64,000 nt of DNA from Ranitomeya variabilis (GCF_051348905.1 NC_135236.1:667340389-667404388), one strand, 5' to 3'. Counted from the stretch's first letter, positions 20,332 through 33,522 are shown. Notes: generated from the letters alone by a model not told the origin. Made by a program: numbers and translations.

Positions 20332-21207
20332 ACAGAACCATCACATATTCTCCTATACACTAGATGTGTCTGATATATGATGTACTGTGACTACAGACAT
20401 CCGATGTTATCAGTACAGAATATCAGATATTAGACAATGACATAATATATAACATGGAATCTCTGTGCACATAAGATACCACATATAGATTAGTATATGA
20501 CGGGGGTGGGCAATTAATTTTCCTGAGGGGACACATGACAGACCCTGACTGTTGTGGAGGCCAAACTAATAGGCTGAAATGAATTCTGCTCAATATTAAT
20601 ATTAACATATTAATTACAATTATTATTTTCTATTAATATTAATTGTATTGAGCAGAACTAAGTATGCTGACACCCCATATATATAATATGAGCCCATATA
20701 CAGCCCCTATATAGTATGAGCCTATACATAGCCCCCTATATTGTTTAAGCCTCCACATAGCCTCCTATGTACAGTATGAGCCTCCACGTCCCATAAGTAT
20801 ATATATTTACTGTATATATGTACGTATATAAATAAATTCATACTCACTTTGCTCCCGTTCCCTCGGTGCTCTGCTTTGCTCCCTGACGCTCGGACTTTCT
20901 GCACAGCAGACGTGATATAGTGATGTCATCACGTCACCTGTCCCAATGGCACTCGCTGATTGGTGGAAGTAGGAGTCGGCGGCCCCCGTCTTCCACTAAT
21001 GTATTCACCACCGTCTGCATCCTGAGGATACAGATATCGGTGATATCTGGACGTGGTATGTCGGCAGGAGAGGGCAGGATGTGACCCGCTTTTTACATAG
21101 GTCTGGTGAATGATGTACTGTGATACATTTATCATCTACAGATATGAGACATAATCTATGTATTTATGTCCTAAACTATGAGCAAATATATACAGTCTTA
21201 TACATAA
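20332..21207. other. Shared AT-rich 3' flank of unit A
   Basis: No gene is seen. The stretch holds AATATTAAT-rich inverted runs near 20590-20650, short repeats of ATATGAGCC-TATA-type near 20690-20790, a TATATAT stretch, and GTGATGTCATCACGTCA at about 20920. Confidence 0.5.
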
Positions 21208-21533
21208 AGGGCTTTCACACAGCATTATGGCATCTGTTTGTTGGTCCCGTCGAGGCTTACGTCTGAACCCCCTTCGAAATGCGATTCGGGTGTATGCACC
21301 GACGGGGCCATAGACTATCATTTTCGGGCATATACGCCTACTGGAGGTGGACACTCAGACTTAAAAGACTACATCTGGGTGTCCATCTTCAGTAGACGTA
21401 CACTCCTGAAAATGATTGTCTATGGCCCCGTCGGTTTATACTGTACGTCCAAATCTCGTTTTGCTCGTGGGTTCAGACATAAGCCCTGATGAGACCAACG
21501 AACCTGTGTCAGAACGCAGTGTGAAAGCCCCCT
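21208..21533. mobile_element. Palindromic MITE, GGGGGCTTTCACAC ends (unit A)
   Basis: The terminal inverted repeats GGGCTTTCACAC...GTGTGAAAGCCC carry long imperfect inner arms (GGGGCCATAGACTATCATTT against its inverse). It is present in units A, B and C at the same place. The superfamily was not decided. Confidence 0.65.
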
Positions 21534-22439
21534 TACTGATCCCACCTGGACCTGGCTACAGAACATCACATATTATAATGTACAGCACTATATATTATAT
21601 ATAATACATGATGTCCTGGAGCCAGGCCTAGGAGCAGGCAGTGTATGATTGTGAATAAAGTGCCGACAGCTGTCTTCTAAGGGACAGAGGGCCCGGCGAC
21701 CCAAAACTTCTGCTGGGGGACCGGCCGGGTGGATATTTGCCCTTCTGCCCTCCGGCCATGACCACCCCTGCTAGAGGCACCTGGAGAGTCTTATCCTTTC
21801 CTCTTTGGATGGCACAGAGAGAATATTTCTTAATCATGATAATTATATGTTGTAATAAGAAAAAACTAAACCGGCATCAGACAATTTTGTGACCATTACA
21901 GGACAGATTCACGCTCCTATTTCAGTGGGTCATCCAGAGTGCTCTGGTTTATAAGCAGAAAAACAAAACTACAGTAATGTAATGTAAGACACTCTAGAAG
22001 AACGTCAGTGAGACGCAGCATTACTAAGGGGTGCTCGCTGAATATAGACCTACAGTCGCCTCCTATTTTATTGTGTTGACTAGAGATGAGGGGATCAGGC
22101 AAAATTCTAAATCTGTTCGTGTGGATTTTCCCGAGATGTTTGATTTTCGGAGATGTTATTCTCCACAAATTATATGCCCTTTATCATGTTCTATGTTTTT
22201 TTTTTCAGACACCAGGACATAAACGTAATATGTAAAAAATAAAATAAAATCCTTTATACTCACCGCTCACCTCTCCAGGCTGTCTGCTCTTCCCCGTCAC
22301 CTGTCCGGTTCTCTCCACATCTTCAGATCACCGCTGTTAAAGACCTAATGTGTCTCGGACCAGACAGAAATGTGGGGGGACCAGAGAGGGGAGCTGTGAG
22401 GTGATCAGAAGGATTTGTTTTATTTTCAGCACATTGATT

Positions 22440-22890
22440 TACTTTTATGGTTCTGAAAAAAATTGGCCAGTGGACGCCATTGTTCTGAATCTGCGCGGAA
22501 GCAAATTACAAAAAGCCTAGAGGAACTATCAATTCTCAATGCTACATAAAGATGCTGAAAGCTCAGACTTCCAGAATCGGGGCAGAGAAGAGGACATCTT
22601 TTTGCTTGAAACATGATAACGTCATGCCCCATACCAGACCACCAAGAACGTTGCAAAATATGGCTGTAGAGTCCTACCAAATCCACCGTTTAGTCCAGAT
22701 TTGGTGTCTTTGACTCCAATTTCTTTGGTGGACTACGTAGGCAACATTTTATAAAGATGCTGTCATCGTTGGTTTAGAAAAGTGGATTCTTCTGATGGTT
22801 CAGATTTCTACTACCGCGGCATGCAGGCTGTTTTTCATTGCTGCCGATAATGTATAACCTCTGGGGGTGACATGGTGGAGCTGACAGCTT
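22440..22890 (+). mobile_element. Mariner transposase fragment (unit B)
   Basis: Same decayed fragment as in unit A. Residual motifs include MLKARTSRIGAEKRTSF-like sequence and the remains of the PPxSPDL block. Non-functional. Confidence 0.7.
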
Positions 22891-23454
22891 GCTCTATTCA
22901 ACTACGTTCTTATGCTCTCGCCATCTGTTGAAGTTTCCACTTTAATAAACAGGATGCATTACTTTCGTATCAACCCACCTACATGGCTTTTACTCCCTCT
23001 TCCCTTATGGTGTTTCTCTAAAAACAGGAAGTTAAAACCTGCAGCTGCATCCCCCTCCTCCAGGGTCCACTATTTACCATTTACGCTAGTTGGACTTTTT
23101 GGGATGTTCTTCAGTCTGCAGGAAGGAAATGGGGAACCTACAAGGTCCTGGAAGATGAGGAAGATAATGCTGCAGCCTTATAAGACATAATACAAAACTT
23201 CCTGTTCTACGGATTTATAAAAAAAATTCATATTGATAGATACCTTTTAATATTACACCCTTCTTTATCATGGAGCTCTGATGGTAAAATGTTGGCACTA
23301 GCCTCAATGCCTGAATATTTTTCTCTTTTAGTGCAAATGAAGGGACGATCAGTTAAGAGAAGCTAAAGTCCTGTGCGCACACATCAGTATTACACAACAC
23401 ACCTTAGTTATGCAACCCTAGTGGTAAAATTAATTACTGAATGTTTTTCTATTA

Positions 23455-23811
23455 AAGGGATTGTCCACTACGGAACAATCCCTGCTAAATCAATTTAGGG
23501 TCCCATTTAAAAGAAAAGGATACTCTCCTCCCGCAGCGGCGCTTTACCTGCGTTGTGTGTGCAGCTATGTCGGCTGCAGCCATTTCTATTTCCTCAGAAT
23601 GGATATCCACTATAATGGATTAATGATGATGAGCTACTGCTAATCGGTGCCCACTGATTGGCTGCAGCAGACCCATTACACAACAATGTCATGTAACCAG
23701 CCAGGAAAAGTCGCACTGACATCACTGAAACAGCGGCTCTTCTGGAGGTAAGCAGCCATTGTTTGTATTTTAAATGGGGCCCTAAAGTGACAAAGCTACT
23801 GGATAACCCCA
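23455..23811. mobile_element. Harbinger-like MITE (unit B)
   Basis: Ends AAGGGATTGTCCACTAC and, inverted, ATGGGGTTATCCAGTA. The TTA flanks at 23452-23454 and 23812-23814 fit the 3-bp target of PIF/Harbinger. This is the AAAGGGGTTNTCC family common in frogs. The same insertion occurs in C and D. Confidence 0.6.
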
Positions 23812-24009
23812 TTAAGGAATATTTATACCCATTAGGACAATATAGAAAAACTACCTCATGCTCAGGACCTTCTTTTACTAGAGAAAGCCGGCTCACCAAA
23901 GCGATATGTTCTCTGTGGCTCGGAACAATGACCCTGCCAATAACGGAAACAAGTGAGGAGACAGGAATGGATCCAGCTCGAATGGAGGTAAATCCTAAAC
24001 TTTTGTTTG

Positions 24010-24722
24010 CAGATTGTAAAATCATAATTACATCCAAGGACTATCCATAAAAGATGTCACTGATGGAACTGGAGAGGATCTGTAAAGAAGAATGACAGAG
24101 GATCCCCAAATCCAGGTGTGAAAAACTTGTTGCATCATTCTTAAGATGACTCATGGCTGGACTAGCTCAAAAGGGGCTTCTACTCAATACTGAGCAAAGG
24201 GTCCGAATACTTATGACCATGTGAGATTTCAGGTTTTCTTTTTTAATAAATTTGCAAAAATTTCGACATTTCTGTTTTTTTTGCAGTCAAGATGGGGTGC
24301 AGAATGTACATTAATGAGAAAAAATGAACTTTTTTGAATTTACCAAATGGCTGCAATGAAATGTTCATCAGCTCACCCTTGAATTGTCCACAGCAGGTGC
24401 AGTTATCCACGAAGGTGCATGGAATAACGCTCAAGCCCACATGCAAAGTAAATCTATAATTAACTACATCTTCTTGATAATAAAAAACTTTTACTTTATT
24501 CAAATCCTCTTAAAAACATTGTTGGAGATCAAGACAGAATGGGATAGCTAGTTCCACATGAGAATAAAACTTTATGCGTTTTGACCCATGTGTGGGTCTT
24601 AATCATAATGATTATCATTGGTCTCCAACAATGTTTTAAGAGGATTTGCATAAAGTAAAAGTTTTTTATTATCAAGAAGATGTGCTGGATCATTATGGAT
24701 TTACTTTCCATACCCACTGTAT
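24010..24722. mobile_element. Tc1-like right end with fold-back (unit B)
   Basis: Counterpart of 14650-16080 without the hAT MITE. The fold-back with hammerhead-like core occupies 24443-24709. Confidence 0.6.
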
Positions 24723-24788
24723 GTTCCACGACATTGAGGCATGCAACTATCATTAAGGGGTTAATGAAATGGGTGTAACAATAAGGGG

Positions 24789-24826
24789 TGAGGTAAATTC
24801 AGTTTCATTTCTGCCTTCCGTCAGCC
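24789..24826 (+). promoter_or_regulatory. TRIM copy 2: 3' splice site and IRF-like site
   Basis: AGTTTCATTTC at 24801-24811, then CCTTCCGTCAG|CCATGG. The same arrangement as copy 1, although the pyrimidine run is shorter. Confidence 0.45.
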
Positions 24827-26434
24827 ATGGCGTCTGCTGATCTGAGAGACGAGCTGCTCTGCTCCGTCTGTTTATCTATTTTTAAGGACCCTGTAATGCT
24901 GAGATGTGGACACAACTTCTGCCGGGTCTGTATTGGTCGTGTGCTGGATACACAGGACGGGTCTGGAGTTTATTCCTGTCCTGAATGCAGAGAAGAGTTT
25001 CAGGAGCGGCCGGCACTGATGAGGAACTTATATCTTTATAATGTCGCAGAACGTTTCCTGATTACTCAGCAAGAACAAGAGGAGATCACCGGGATCTGCT
25101 GCACTTACTGTGTGGACTCTCCTGTACCTGCTGTTAGATCCTGTCTACACTGTGAGGCTTCTCTGTGTGATAAACACCTGAGGGTTCACAGCAAATCACC
25201 AGAACACGTCTTATCTGATCCCAGCACTTCTCTGGAGAAAAGGAAATGTTCTGTCCATAAGAAAATCTTGGAATTTTACTGCACTGAGGACGCGGCTTGT
25301 ATCTGTGTCTATTGTTCAGCAGGAGAACATCGGGGACATTGTGTGAAGAAGCTGGATGAGGCCTCTGAGAAGAAGAAGAGGAAACTGAGAAATGTTCTCC
25401 AGAAACTGACAACAAAGAGAGAGGAGACTGAGGAAAGAGTCCGGAGTCTGGAGGAACGAAGGAGAAAAGCTCAAGAAAAAGCAGCTGGAGAAGTCGAGAG
25501 AGTCACTGCCCTGTGTACAGACATCAGGAGACGGGTGGACGACCTGGAGAAGAAGGTCCTGAGTGAGATCTCCAGGCAGGAAAAGGAAGAGTCACTGTCA
25601 CTGTCTGCTCTGATCCATCAGCTGGAAATAAAGAAGGACGAGCTGTCCAGGAAGATGAGACACATTGAGGAGCTGTGTAACATGACGGATCCACTGACTG
25701 TCTTACAGGAACCAGACACCGGTGACTTGTGTGATCCTGAGGAGGAGGGAGGTGATGAGGACACAGGGGGACATGATAAACAGCCCCATGATGGAGATGA
25801 CCTGGATGTGGCTGTCATCTCACACACATTACACACATTATGTGACGTAATATCAGGTGTAAGGAGCGGGATCTATGTGGAGGGTCCTGTAGACATATTA
25901 CTGGATGTAACCACAGCTGCTAATAATGTCCTTATATCAGACGACCTGAAAACTGCAACCTGGACACGAGAGAAGCAGAAACGTCCAGAAACAGCAGAGA
26001 GATTCAAGGATTATAATCAGGTGATGAGCAGGAGAGGATTTATCTCAGGACGACATTACTGGGATGTGGAGATCAGTAGATCAGGGAATTGGGGTGTAGG
26101 GATGTGTTATCCCAGTATAGACAGGAGGTGGTGGCAGTCAGTGATTGGAAATAATAACAAGTCCTGGGTTCTGTGGAGATTTAATAATCAGTATTCAGTG
26201 AGACATGACAGTAAAGAGATCCGGTTACCTGACAATATCTCCAGTGATCGATTCAGGATATATCTGGATTATGAGGCCGGGCAGTTGTCCTTTTATGAGC
26301 TGTGTGACCCCATCAGACACTTACACACCTTCACTGCCACCTTCTCTGAGCCTCTTCATGCTGCATTATTTGTATATTGGAGAAAGGATAATGGAAGCTA
26401 TGAGGATAATATCTGGCTGAGAATTACAGGATAG
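24827..26434 (+). CDS. TRIM25-like RING E3 ligase, array copy 2
   Basis: A complete 535-aa RING, B-box 1, B-box 2, coiled-coil, PRY/SPRY protein. All RING and B-box ligands are kept. It differs from copy 1 by roughly 30 substitutions counted by eye, including RNLYLYN for RNINLHN after the RING, HCVKKLDE at the coiled-coil start, and ISRSGNWGV for SSRSVEWSV in the SPRY V1 region. The WWQSVIGNNNKSWVLWRFNN segment is shared only with copy 1. Its probable role is the same E3 ligase activity with a slightly different SPRY surface. Confidence 0.93.
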   Translation: MASADLRDELLCSVCLSIFKDPVMLRCGHNFCRVCIGRVLDTQDGSGVYSCPECREEFQERPALMRNLYLYNVAERFLITQQEQEEITGICCTYCVDSPVPAVRSCLHCEASLCDKHLRVHSKSPEHVLSDPSTSLEKRKCSVHKKILEFYCTEDAACICVYCSAGEHRGHCVKKLDEASEKKKRKLRNVLQKLTTKREETEERVRSLEERRRKAQEKAAGEVERVTALCTDIRRRVDDLEKKVLSEISRQEKEESLSLSALIHQLEIKKDELSRKMRHIEELCNMTDPLTVLQEPDTGDLCDPEEEGGDEDTGGHDKQPHDGDDLDVAVISHTLHTLCDVISGVRSGIYVEGPVDILLDVTTAANNVLISDDLKTATWTREKQKRPETAERFKDYNQVMSRRGFISGRHYWDVEISRSGNWGVGMCYPSIDRRWWQSVIGNNNKSWVLWRFNNQYSVRHDSKEIRLPDNISSDRFRIYLDYEAGQLSFYELCDPIRHLHTFTATFSEPLHAALFVYWRKDNGSYEDNIWLRITG

Positions 26435-28598
26435 GAAATAACACCCTTTGAGGTGCTCTGTCACCATTGCAGTTGAGGACCGCACCGCTCCGTATTTCAT
26501 GCCTGTGCTTCTGATCTACAGTTTGGATTACCTTTGTGCCCTTGGATGATACAATCAGGGTCAGCTTTGTCTTTGTTCCATCAGAGGGGCGCAGTTGCAC
26601 TGAAGCCGAACCAGAGATCAGGCAGTTTCCCACCATTGCTTACATGTTCTATAGAAAAGAGCTTGATAGACGCAGCGGTGGTCGGTAACCTAAGCACCAA
26701 GCTGTAACAATAACATTCATTGATAATGTCAATAAATAAATTTCAGCTCCTTTCTTTTAAAGGCAGTTTGCAATTTTAACCATTTATAATGAGAATAAGA
26801 CTTTAGGGTTAAGGTACGGGGGGTTGTCCACCTTTAGGGACATTTTGTTTCTACTTAAATGCTTGTTTTTAGGGTTAAAATATTTTTTATCAAGTGGGTT
26901 TCATTGAAGTTTTTGCACCGTTTGGCTTTTCCAGGCTCTTTGTTTCCGTGCTCAACTTTAACTTTGTCTGTGATTATAAATCAGCTGAGAGAAGATCAGA
27001 AAATGACATAAAAGAGCCACAAACTGCCAGAATGGGCTCACAGCCATAATAGTGCGGCACAGAGACTATGGAGGGCAAAAGGAGGAAAAGAAGGAAAGTT
27101 CCGTCCTACGAGAAAGAAATGTTACTTTTCTCAGGTGTCAGCACAGAAAACCACAATAGAAATCTACTTTGATTATTGCGTTTTTAATGCTTTTTATGTT
27201 TTGTCCCTTTTTTAGTTTTTGGTGCAGATTTGATGCAGTTTTTATGTTGTATTTTTTAGTACTGAAACACTAGGATTGTTCAAATGTCTGTTACATGGGT
27301 TATTTCAGGTTCCCAAAAGAAACCTAAAGGAAATAAAAGCACCAAAAATACACAATTCAACAGCGTCATATATAAATGTTTGGTGCGTATGGATGTAACC
27401 GTAGAGCCGCGCTGGGTCCTCATGTGCGATGAGGGGGTTGATCTCAGATACTCATATGAGCCATCATGTCTCAGTATATACTGCAGTATATTATATATGC
27501 GATTGTACCATTACAGGTTGGAGCAGGGGCTGGTTGGCAAATTTTGCCCTGGGGGAAAGCACACAGCAGTGGCCATCTTTATTAGGTTAACCTCTGGCTG
27601 CCGGAGTAATGCTGGGATGGTTGTGGTCGAATGCTGACTACATTTTCATTCCTTCTATCGGTGTCGATGTGCCACTGAGAGAGGTGTCTGACACTAGTCG
27701 GCATGTGACCATAACTATACACATTCATATTTGCGATCATTATACTGGGAATACAGAGGAATCCTGACAGTGTGCACAGCGCTCTATCACGATTCAGCGA
27801 TCTGCAGTGTTGGAGTGATTACGGGAATTTGTCAAGATCTCTGAGAACCGTGTTGGAAACAAAGTGTGCAGCTGGTAAATTACATGTCGTCTTCAGAGTT
27901 TATTCATATATTCTTCTCTAAACCTGTGCAAATGTCAGTGTAGTGTATGTCAGTGTATTAATATACTCAGGTAATGCTGCCTTCTCTGGGACCAGTGCCG
28001 TTTCGCTCCACTTCTCAGTGACGTCACCGCTCTGTAGAGTCTCCGGGTCACGCTGCGCTCTGTCTGACCCCGAAGTGAATGTAAGTCTGTGGAGCAAACG
28101 AACGAGGCGCATAACAAGGGTCCACAGACTCACATTGTAAAAGATACTTCAAGCATAAAGTGAGGTGGAGAGTCTGAAGAGCGGTGACGTCACTGAGAAG
28201 AGGAACAGAGCGGCGCTGGACCCCGGAGAAGGAATTAAACTCCCGAAATCGTAGTCTGCGCATGCAACACATCCGGCAGCATTTTTGCCCACCACCTATC
28301 ACCCCTGGGTCACCTTCTCCACCTAGCCCTGGCCCCGCAGCCTCGAATTGCCGGGACACCTTCTCCTCCCAGCCTGGCGCCCGCAGTATCGACCCACTCC
28401 TGTCACCACCGGCCTCTTTCAGCAGGAATTCTGCCTCCGGTGACCCAGGTACATCACCGCTGACCCCGGTAAGCTAAAGTAAAATCGGACTATAAGACGC
28501 CCCACCATTTCATTTAATAAAATGTTTTTCCTATTTTCCTCCCCAAAATTTGGGGTGCATCTTATGGTCTCATGCATCTTATAGTCCGCAAAATAAGG
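26435..28598. other. TRIM copy 2 3' UTR and shared 3' flank
   Basis: Poly(A) signal AATAAA at 26731-26736, then sequence almost identical to unit A, including the CRE inverted pair (28008-28206; TGACGTCA at 28019 and 28185) and the GGACTATAAGACGC palindromic MITE at 28483-28597. No additional gene. Confidence 0.55.
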
Positions 28599-28613
28599 TA
28601 ATATACTATGACT

Positions 28614-28947
28614 TGGGAATCCAGCTCCAGGATGTAAAATATCAAAAAATACTTTATTCAAACATTTAAAAATAGAACAAGGGCTTACAAATGACCAGCA
28701 ACAAAGTTAGGGAGCAGCCATGAACAACTGAACGCGTTTCGAACAACTGCTGTGTTCTTAGTCTTCAGTTCTATTTTTAAATGTTTCAATAAAGTATTTT
28801 TTGATATTTTACATCCTGAAGCTGGATTCCCATATTTTTTTTCCCAAATTTTCTATGTCTTGGCAGAGATGTCTTTTCTGTGCCTGGATGATACCACCAC
28901 AGCGATTTAACTTCTAATGGGTGAGCTGAATTAACTTTTTTTCGTAT
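28614..28947. mobile_element. Fold-back with hammerhead-like core (unit B)
   Basis: The same insertion as 19969-20316 and slightly shorter. The duplicated target is at 28599-28613 and 28948-28962 with one mismatch. The core lies at 28732-28770 on minus. Shared site and sequence show it was copied with the unit. Confidence 0.6.
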
Positions 28948-28962
28948 TAATATACTGTGACT

Positions 28963-29826
28963 ACAGAACCATCACATATTCTCCTATACACTAGATGTGA
29001 CTGATATATGATGTACTGTGACTACAGACATCCGATGTTATCAGTACAGAATTAGACAATGACATAATATATAACATGGAATCTCTGTGCACATAAGATA
29101 CCACATATAGATTAGTATATGACGTGGGTGGGCAATTAATTTTCCTGAGGGGACACATGACAGACCCTGACTGTTGTGGAGGCCAAACTAATAGGCTGAA
29201 ATGAATTCTGCTCAATATTAATATTAACATATTAATTACAATTATTATTTTCTATTAATATTAATTGTATTGAGCAGAACTAAGTATGCTGACACCCCAT
29301 ATATAATATGAGCCCATATACAGCCCCCTATATAGTATGAGCCTATACATAGCCCCTATATTTTTTAAGCCTCCACATAGCCTCCTATCTATGTACAGTA
29401 TGAGCCTCCACGTCCCATAAGTATATATATTTACTGTATATATGTATGTATATAAATAAATTCATACTCACTTTGCTCCCGTTCCCTCGGTGCTCTGCTT
29501 TGCTCCCTGACGCTCGGACTTTCTGCACAGCAGACGTGATATAGTGATGTCATCACGTCACCTGTCCCAATTGCACTCGCTGATTGGTGGAAGTAGGAGT
29601 CGGCGGCGCCCGTCTTCCACCAATGTATTTACCACCGTCTGCATCCTGAGGATACAGATAGCGGGGATATCTGGATGTTGTATGTCGGCAGGATGTGACC
29701 CGCTTTTTACATAGGTCTGGTGAATGATGTACTGTGATACGTATACATATATCATCTACAGACATGAGACACAATCTATGTACTTATGTTCTAAACTATG
29801 TGCACATATATACAGTCTTATACCTA
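28963..29826. other. Shared AT-rich 3' flank of unit B
   Basis: Counterpart of 20332-21207, with the same AATATTAAT inverted runs and TATATAT stretch. No gene is seen. Confidence 0.5.
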
Positions 29827-30152
29827 AGGGGCTTTCACACAGCATTATGGCATCTGTTTGTTGGTCCCGTCGAGGCTTACATCCGACCCCGCTTCGAAAT
29901 GCGATTCGGGTGTATTCACCAACGAGGCCATAGACTATCATTTTTGGGCATATAAGCCTACTGGAGGTGGACACTCAGACTTAAAAGACTACATCTGGGT
30001 GTCCATCTCCAGTAGACATACACTCCTGAAAATGATTGTCTATGGCCCCGTCGGTTTATACTGTATGTCCGAATCTCGTTTTGCTCGGGGGTTCAGACAT
30101 AAGCCCTGATGGGACCACCGAACGTGTGCCAGAACACAGTGTGAAAGCCCCC
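29827..30152. mobile_element. Palindromic MITE, GGGGCTTTCACAC ends (unit B)
   Basis: Counterpart of 21208-21533, with the same terminal and inner arms. Confidence 0.6.
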
Positions 30153-31039
30153 TTACTGATCCCACCTGGACCTGGCTACAGAACATCACATATTATAATG
30201 TACAGCACTATATATTATATATAATACATGATGTCCTGGAGCCAGGCCTAGGTGCAGGCAGTGTATGATTGTGAATAAAGTGCCAACAGCTGTCTTCTAA
30301 GGGGCAGAGGGCCGGGTGACCCAAACCTGCTGGGGGACCGGCCGGATGGATATTTGCCCTTCTGCCCTCCGGCCATGACCACCCTGCTAGAGGCACCTGG
30401 AGAGTCTTATCCTTTCCTCTTTGGATGGCACAGAGGAATTATTTCTTAATCATGATAATTATATGTTGTAATAAGAAAAAACTAAACCGGCATCAGACAA
30501 TTTTGTGACCATTACAGAACAGATTCACGCTCCTATTTTGGTGTTTCATACAGAGTTCTCTGGTTTATAAGCAGAAAACCAAAACTACAGTAATGTAAGA
30601 CACTCTGGAAGAACGTCAGTGAGACGCAGCATCACTAAGGGGCGCTCGCTGAATATAGACCTACAGTCGCCTCCTATTTTATTGTGTTGACTAGAGATGA
30701 GCGGATCAGGCAAAATTCGAAATCTGTTCGTGTGGATTTTCCCGAGACGTTTGATTTTCGGAGATGTTATTCTCCACAAATTATATGCCCTTTATCATGT
30801 TCTATGTTTTTTTTCAGACACCAAAACATAAACGTAATATGTAAAAAATAAAATAAAATCCTTTATACTCGCCACTCACCTCTCCAGACCGTCTGCTCTT
30901 CACAGTCACCTGTCCGGTTCTCTCCACATCTTCAGATCATCACTGTTAAAGACCTAATGTGTCTCGGACCAGACAGAAATGTGGGGGGACCAGAGAGGGG
31001 AGCTGTGAGGTGAGCAGAAGGATTTTTTTTATTTTCAGC

Positions 31040-31520
31040 ACATTGATGTACTTTTACGGCTCTGAAAAAAGTTGGCCAGTGGACGCCATTGTTCTGAATC
31101 CATTGTTGCCATTGTTGCGCGGAAGCAAATTACAAAAAGCCTAGAGGAACTATCAATTCTCAATGCTATATAAAGATGCTGAAAGCTCGAACTTCCAGAA
31201 TCGGGGCAGAGAAGAGGACATAATTTTGCTTGAAACATGATAACGCCATGCCCCATACCAAACCACCGAGAACATTGCAAAATATGGCTGTAGAGTCCTA
31301 CCACATCCACCGTATAGTCCAGATTTGGTGTCTTTGGACTCCAATTTCTTTGGTGGACTACGTAGGCAACATTTTATAAAGATGCTGTCATCGTAGGTTT
31401 AGAAAAGTGGATTCCTCTGATGGTTCAGATTTCTACTACCGCAGCATGCAGACTGTTTTTCATGCTGGCGATAATGTATAACCTCTGGTGGTGACATGGT
31501 GGAGCTGACATCTTGCTCTA
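31040..31520 (+). mobile_element. Mariner transposase fragment (unit C)
   Basis: Same fragment as in unit A, with a duplicated CATTGTTGCCATTGTTG run near 31100. Non-functional. Confidence 0.7.
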
Positions 31521-32077
31521 TTCAACTACATTCTTATGCTCTCTCCATCTGTTGAAGTTTCCACTTTAATAAACAGGAGGCATTACTTTCGTATCAACCC
31601 ACCTACATGGCTTTTACTCCCTCTTTCTTATGGTGTTTCTTTAAAAACACGAAGTTAAAACCTGCAGCTGCATCCCCCTCCTCCAGGGTCCACTATTTAC
31701 CATTCACGATAGTTGAACTTTTTGGGATGTTCTTCAGTCTGCAGGGAGGAAATGGGGAACCTACAAGGTCCTGGAAAATGAGGAAGATAATGCTGCAGCC
31801 TTATAAGACATAATACAAAACTTTGTGTTCCACGGATTTATAAAAAAAATTCATATTGATAGATACCTTTTAATATTACACCCTCCTTTATCATGGAGGT
31901 CTGATGGTAAAATGTAGGCACTAGCCTCAATGTCTGAACATTTTCCTCCTTTAGTGCAAATGAAGTGACGATCAGTTAAGAGAAGCTAAAGTCCTGTGCG
32001 CACACATCAGTATTACATAACACACCTTAGTTATGCAACCCTAGTGGTAAAATGTGTTACTGAATGTTTTTGTTTTA

Positions 32078-32434
32078 AAGGGATTGTCCACTACCAAACA
32101 ATCCCTGCTAAATCAATTTAGGGTCCCATTTAAAATAAAAGGATACTCTCCTCCTGCAGCGGCGCTTTACCTTCGTTGTCTGTGCTGCTATATCGGCTGC
32201 AGCCATTTCTATTTCCTCAGAATGGACATCCGCTATAATGGATTAATGATGATTCGTTAATGCTAATCGGCGCCCACTGATTGGCTGCAGCAGACCCATT
32301 ACACAACAGTGTCATGTAACCCGCCAGGAAAAGTTGCACAGACATCACTGGAACAGCGGCTCTTCTGGAGGTGAGCAGCCATTGTTTGTACTTTAAATGG
32401 GGCACTAATGTGACTAAGCTACTGGATAACCCCA
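32078..32434. mobile_element. Harbinger-like MITE (unit C)
   Basis: Counterpart of 23455-23811, with TTA on both sides. Confidence 0.55.
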
Positions 32435-32649
32435 TTAAGGAATATTTATGCTATATGACAATATAGAAAAAGTACCTCATACTCGGGGGCCTTCTTTTAC
32501 TAGAAAAAGCCAGCTCACCAAAGCGATATGTTTCCTCTTTAGCTCGGAACAATGACCCTGCCAATAACGGAAACAAGTGGGGAAACAGGAATGGATCCAG
32601 CTAGAATTGAGGAAAATTCGAAACTTTTATTTGAAGATTGTGAAATCAT

Positions 32650-33413
32650 AATTACATCCATGGACTGTCCATAAAAGATATCACTGATGGAACTGGAGAG
32701 GATCTGCAAGGAAGAGTGACAGAGGATCCCCAAATCCAGAGGTGAAAAACTTGTTGCATCATTCCCAAGAAGACTCGTGGCTGCACTAGCTCAAAAGGGG
32801 CTTCTACTCAATACTGAGCAAAGGGTCTGAAGACTTATGGCCATGTGATATTTCAGTTTTTCTTTTCTAATAAATTTGCAAAAATTTCTACATTTCTGGT
32901 TTTTTTCAGTCAAGATGGGGTGCAGAGTGTACATTAATGAGAAAAAAATGAACCTTTTTTGAATTTACCAAATAGCTGCAATTAAACAAAGAGTGAAAAA
33001 TGTAAATGGGTCTAAATACTTTCCGTACCCACTAAAATAAAAGAAAAAAGTTCATCAGCTCACCCTTGAATTGTCCACAGCAGGTGCAGTTATCCACGAA
33101 GGTGCATGGAATAACGTTCAAGCCCGCATGCAAAGTAAATCCATAATGTTCCAGCACATCTTCTTGATAATAAAAAAACTTTTACATTATTCAAATCCTC
33201 TTAAAAACATTGTTGGAGATCAAGACAGAATGGGATAGCTAGTCCCACATGAGAATAAAACTTTACCCGTTTCGACCCATGTGTGGGTCCTAATCATAAT
33301 GATTATCACTGATCTTCAACAATGTTTTTAAGAGGATTTGGATAAAGTAACAGTTTTTTATTATCAAGAAGATGTGCTGGATCATTATGGATTTACTTTC
33401 CATACCCACTGTA
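32650..33413. mobile_element. Tc1-like right end with fold-back (unit C)
   Basis: Counterpart of the unit A and B segment. The fold-back occupies 33130-33401, with a minus-strand GGACCCACACATGGGTCGAAAC core. Confidence 0.6.
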
Positions 33414-33484
33414 TGTTCCACAAAATAGTGGCATGCAACTGTCACTAAGGGGTTAATAAAATGGGTGTAACAACAACTCAGGGA

Positions 33485-33522
33485 GGTAAATTCAGTTTCA
33501 TTTCTTCCTTCTTCCGTCAGCC
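33485..33522 (+). promoter_or_regulatory. TRIM copy 3: 3' splice site and IRF-like site
   Basis: AGTTTCATTTC at 33494-33504 and a long pyrimidine tract ending TTCCGTCAG|CCATGG. Confidence 0.5.

Larger units (their letters stand above)
12857..21770 (+). repeat. Tandem unit A of the TRIM array
   Basis: Unit A runs from the ADCK2 3' UTR (CTAGAGACGTCTGGAGATTC at 12857) to the next copy of that sequence. Order: 3' UTR tail, mariner fragment, Tc1-like end with fold-back, TRIM copy 1, 3' flank with CRE pair, fold-back insertion and a palindromic MITE. It differs from B by a hAT MITE (14831-15498) and by lacking most of a Harbinger-like MITE. The repeat period to unit B is about 8.9 kb. Confidence 0.85.
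21771..30386 (+). repeat. Tandem unit B of the TRIM array
   Basis: Unit B starts at CTAGAGGCACCTGGAGAGTC, homologous to the ADCK2 3' UTR at 12857, and spans 8.6 kb with TRIM copy 2. Its 3' half is nearly identical to unit A and it shares the 15-bp-flanked fold-back insertion, so A and B are the youngest pair or were recently homogenised. Confidence 0.85.

Noticed and set aside
20920-20940. GTGATGTCATCACGTCA as a functional regulatory site
   Set aside because: Lies in a dispersed flank shared by all units, with no nearby gene start.
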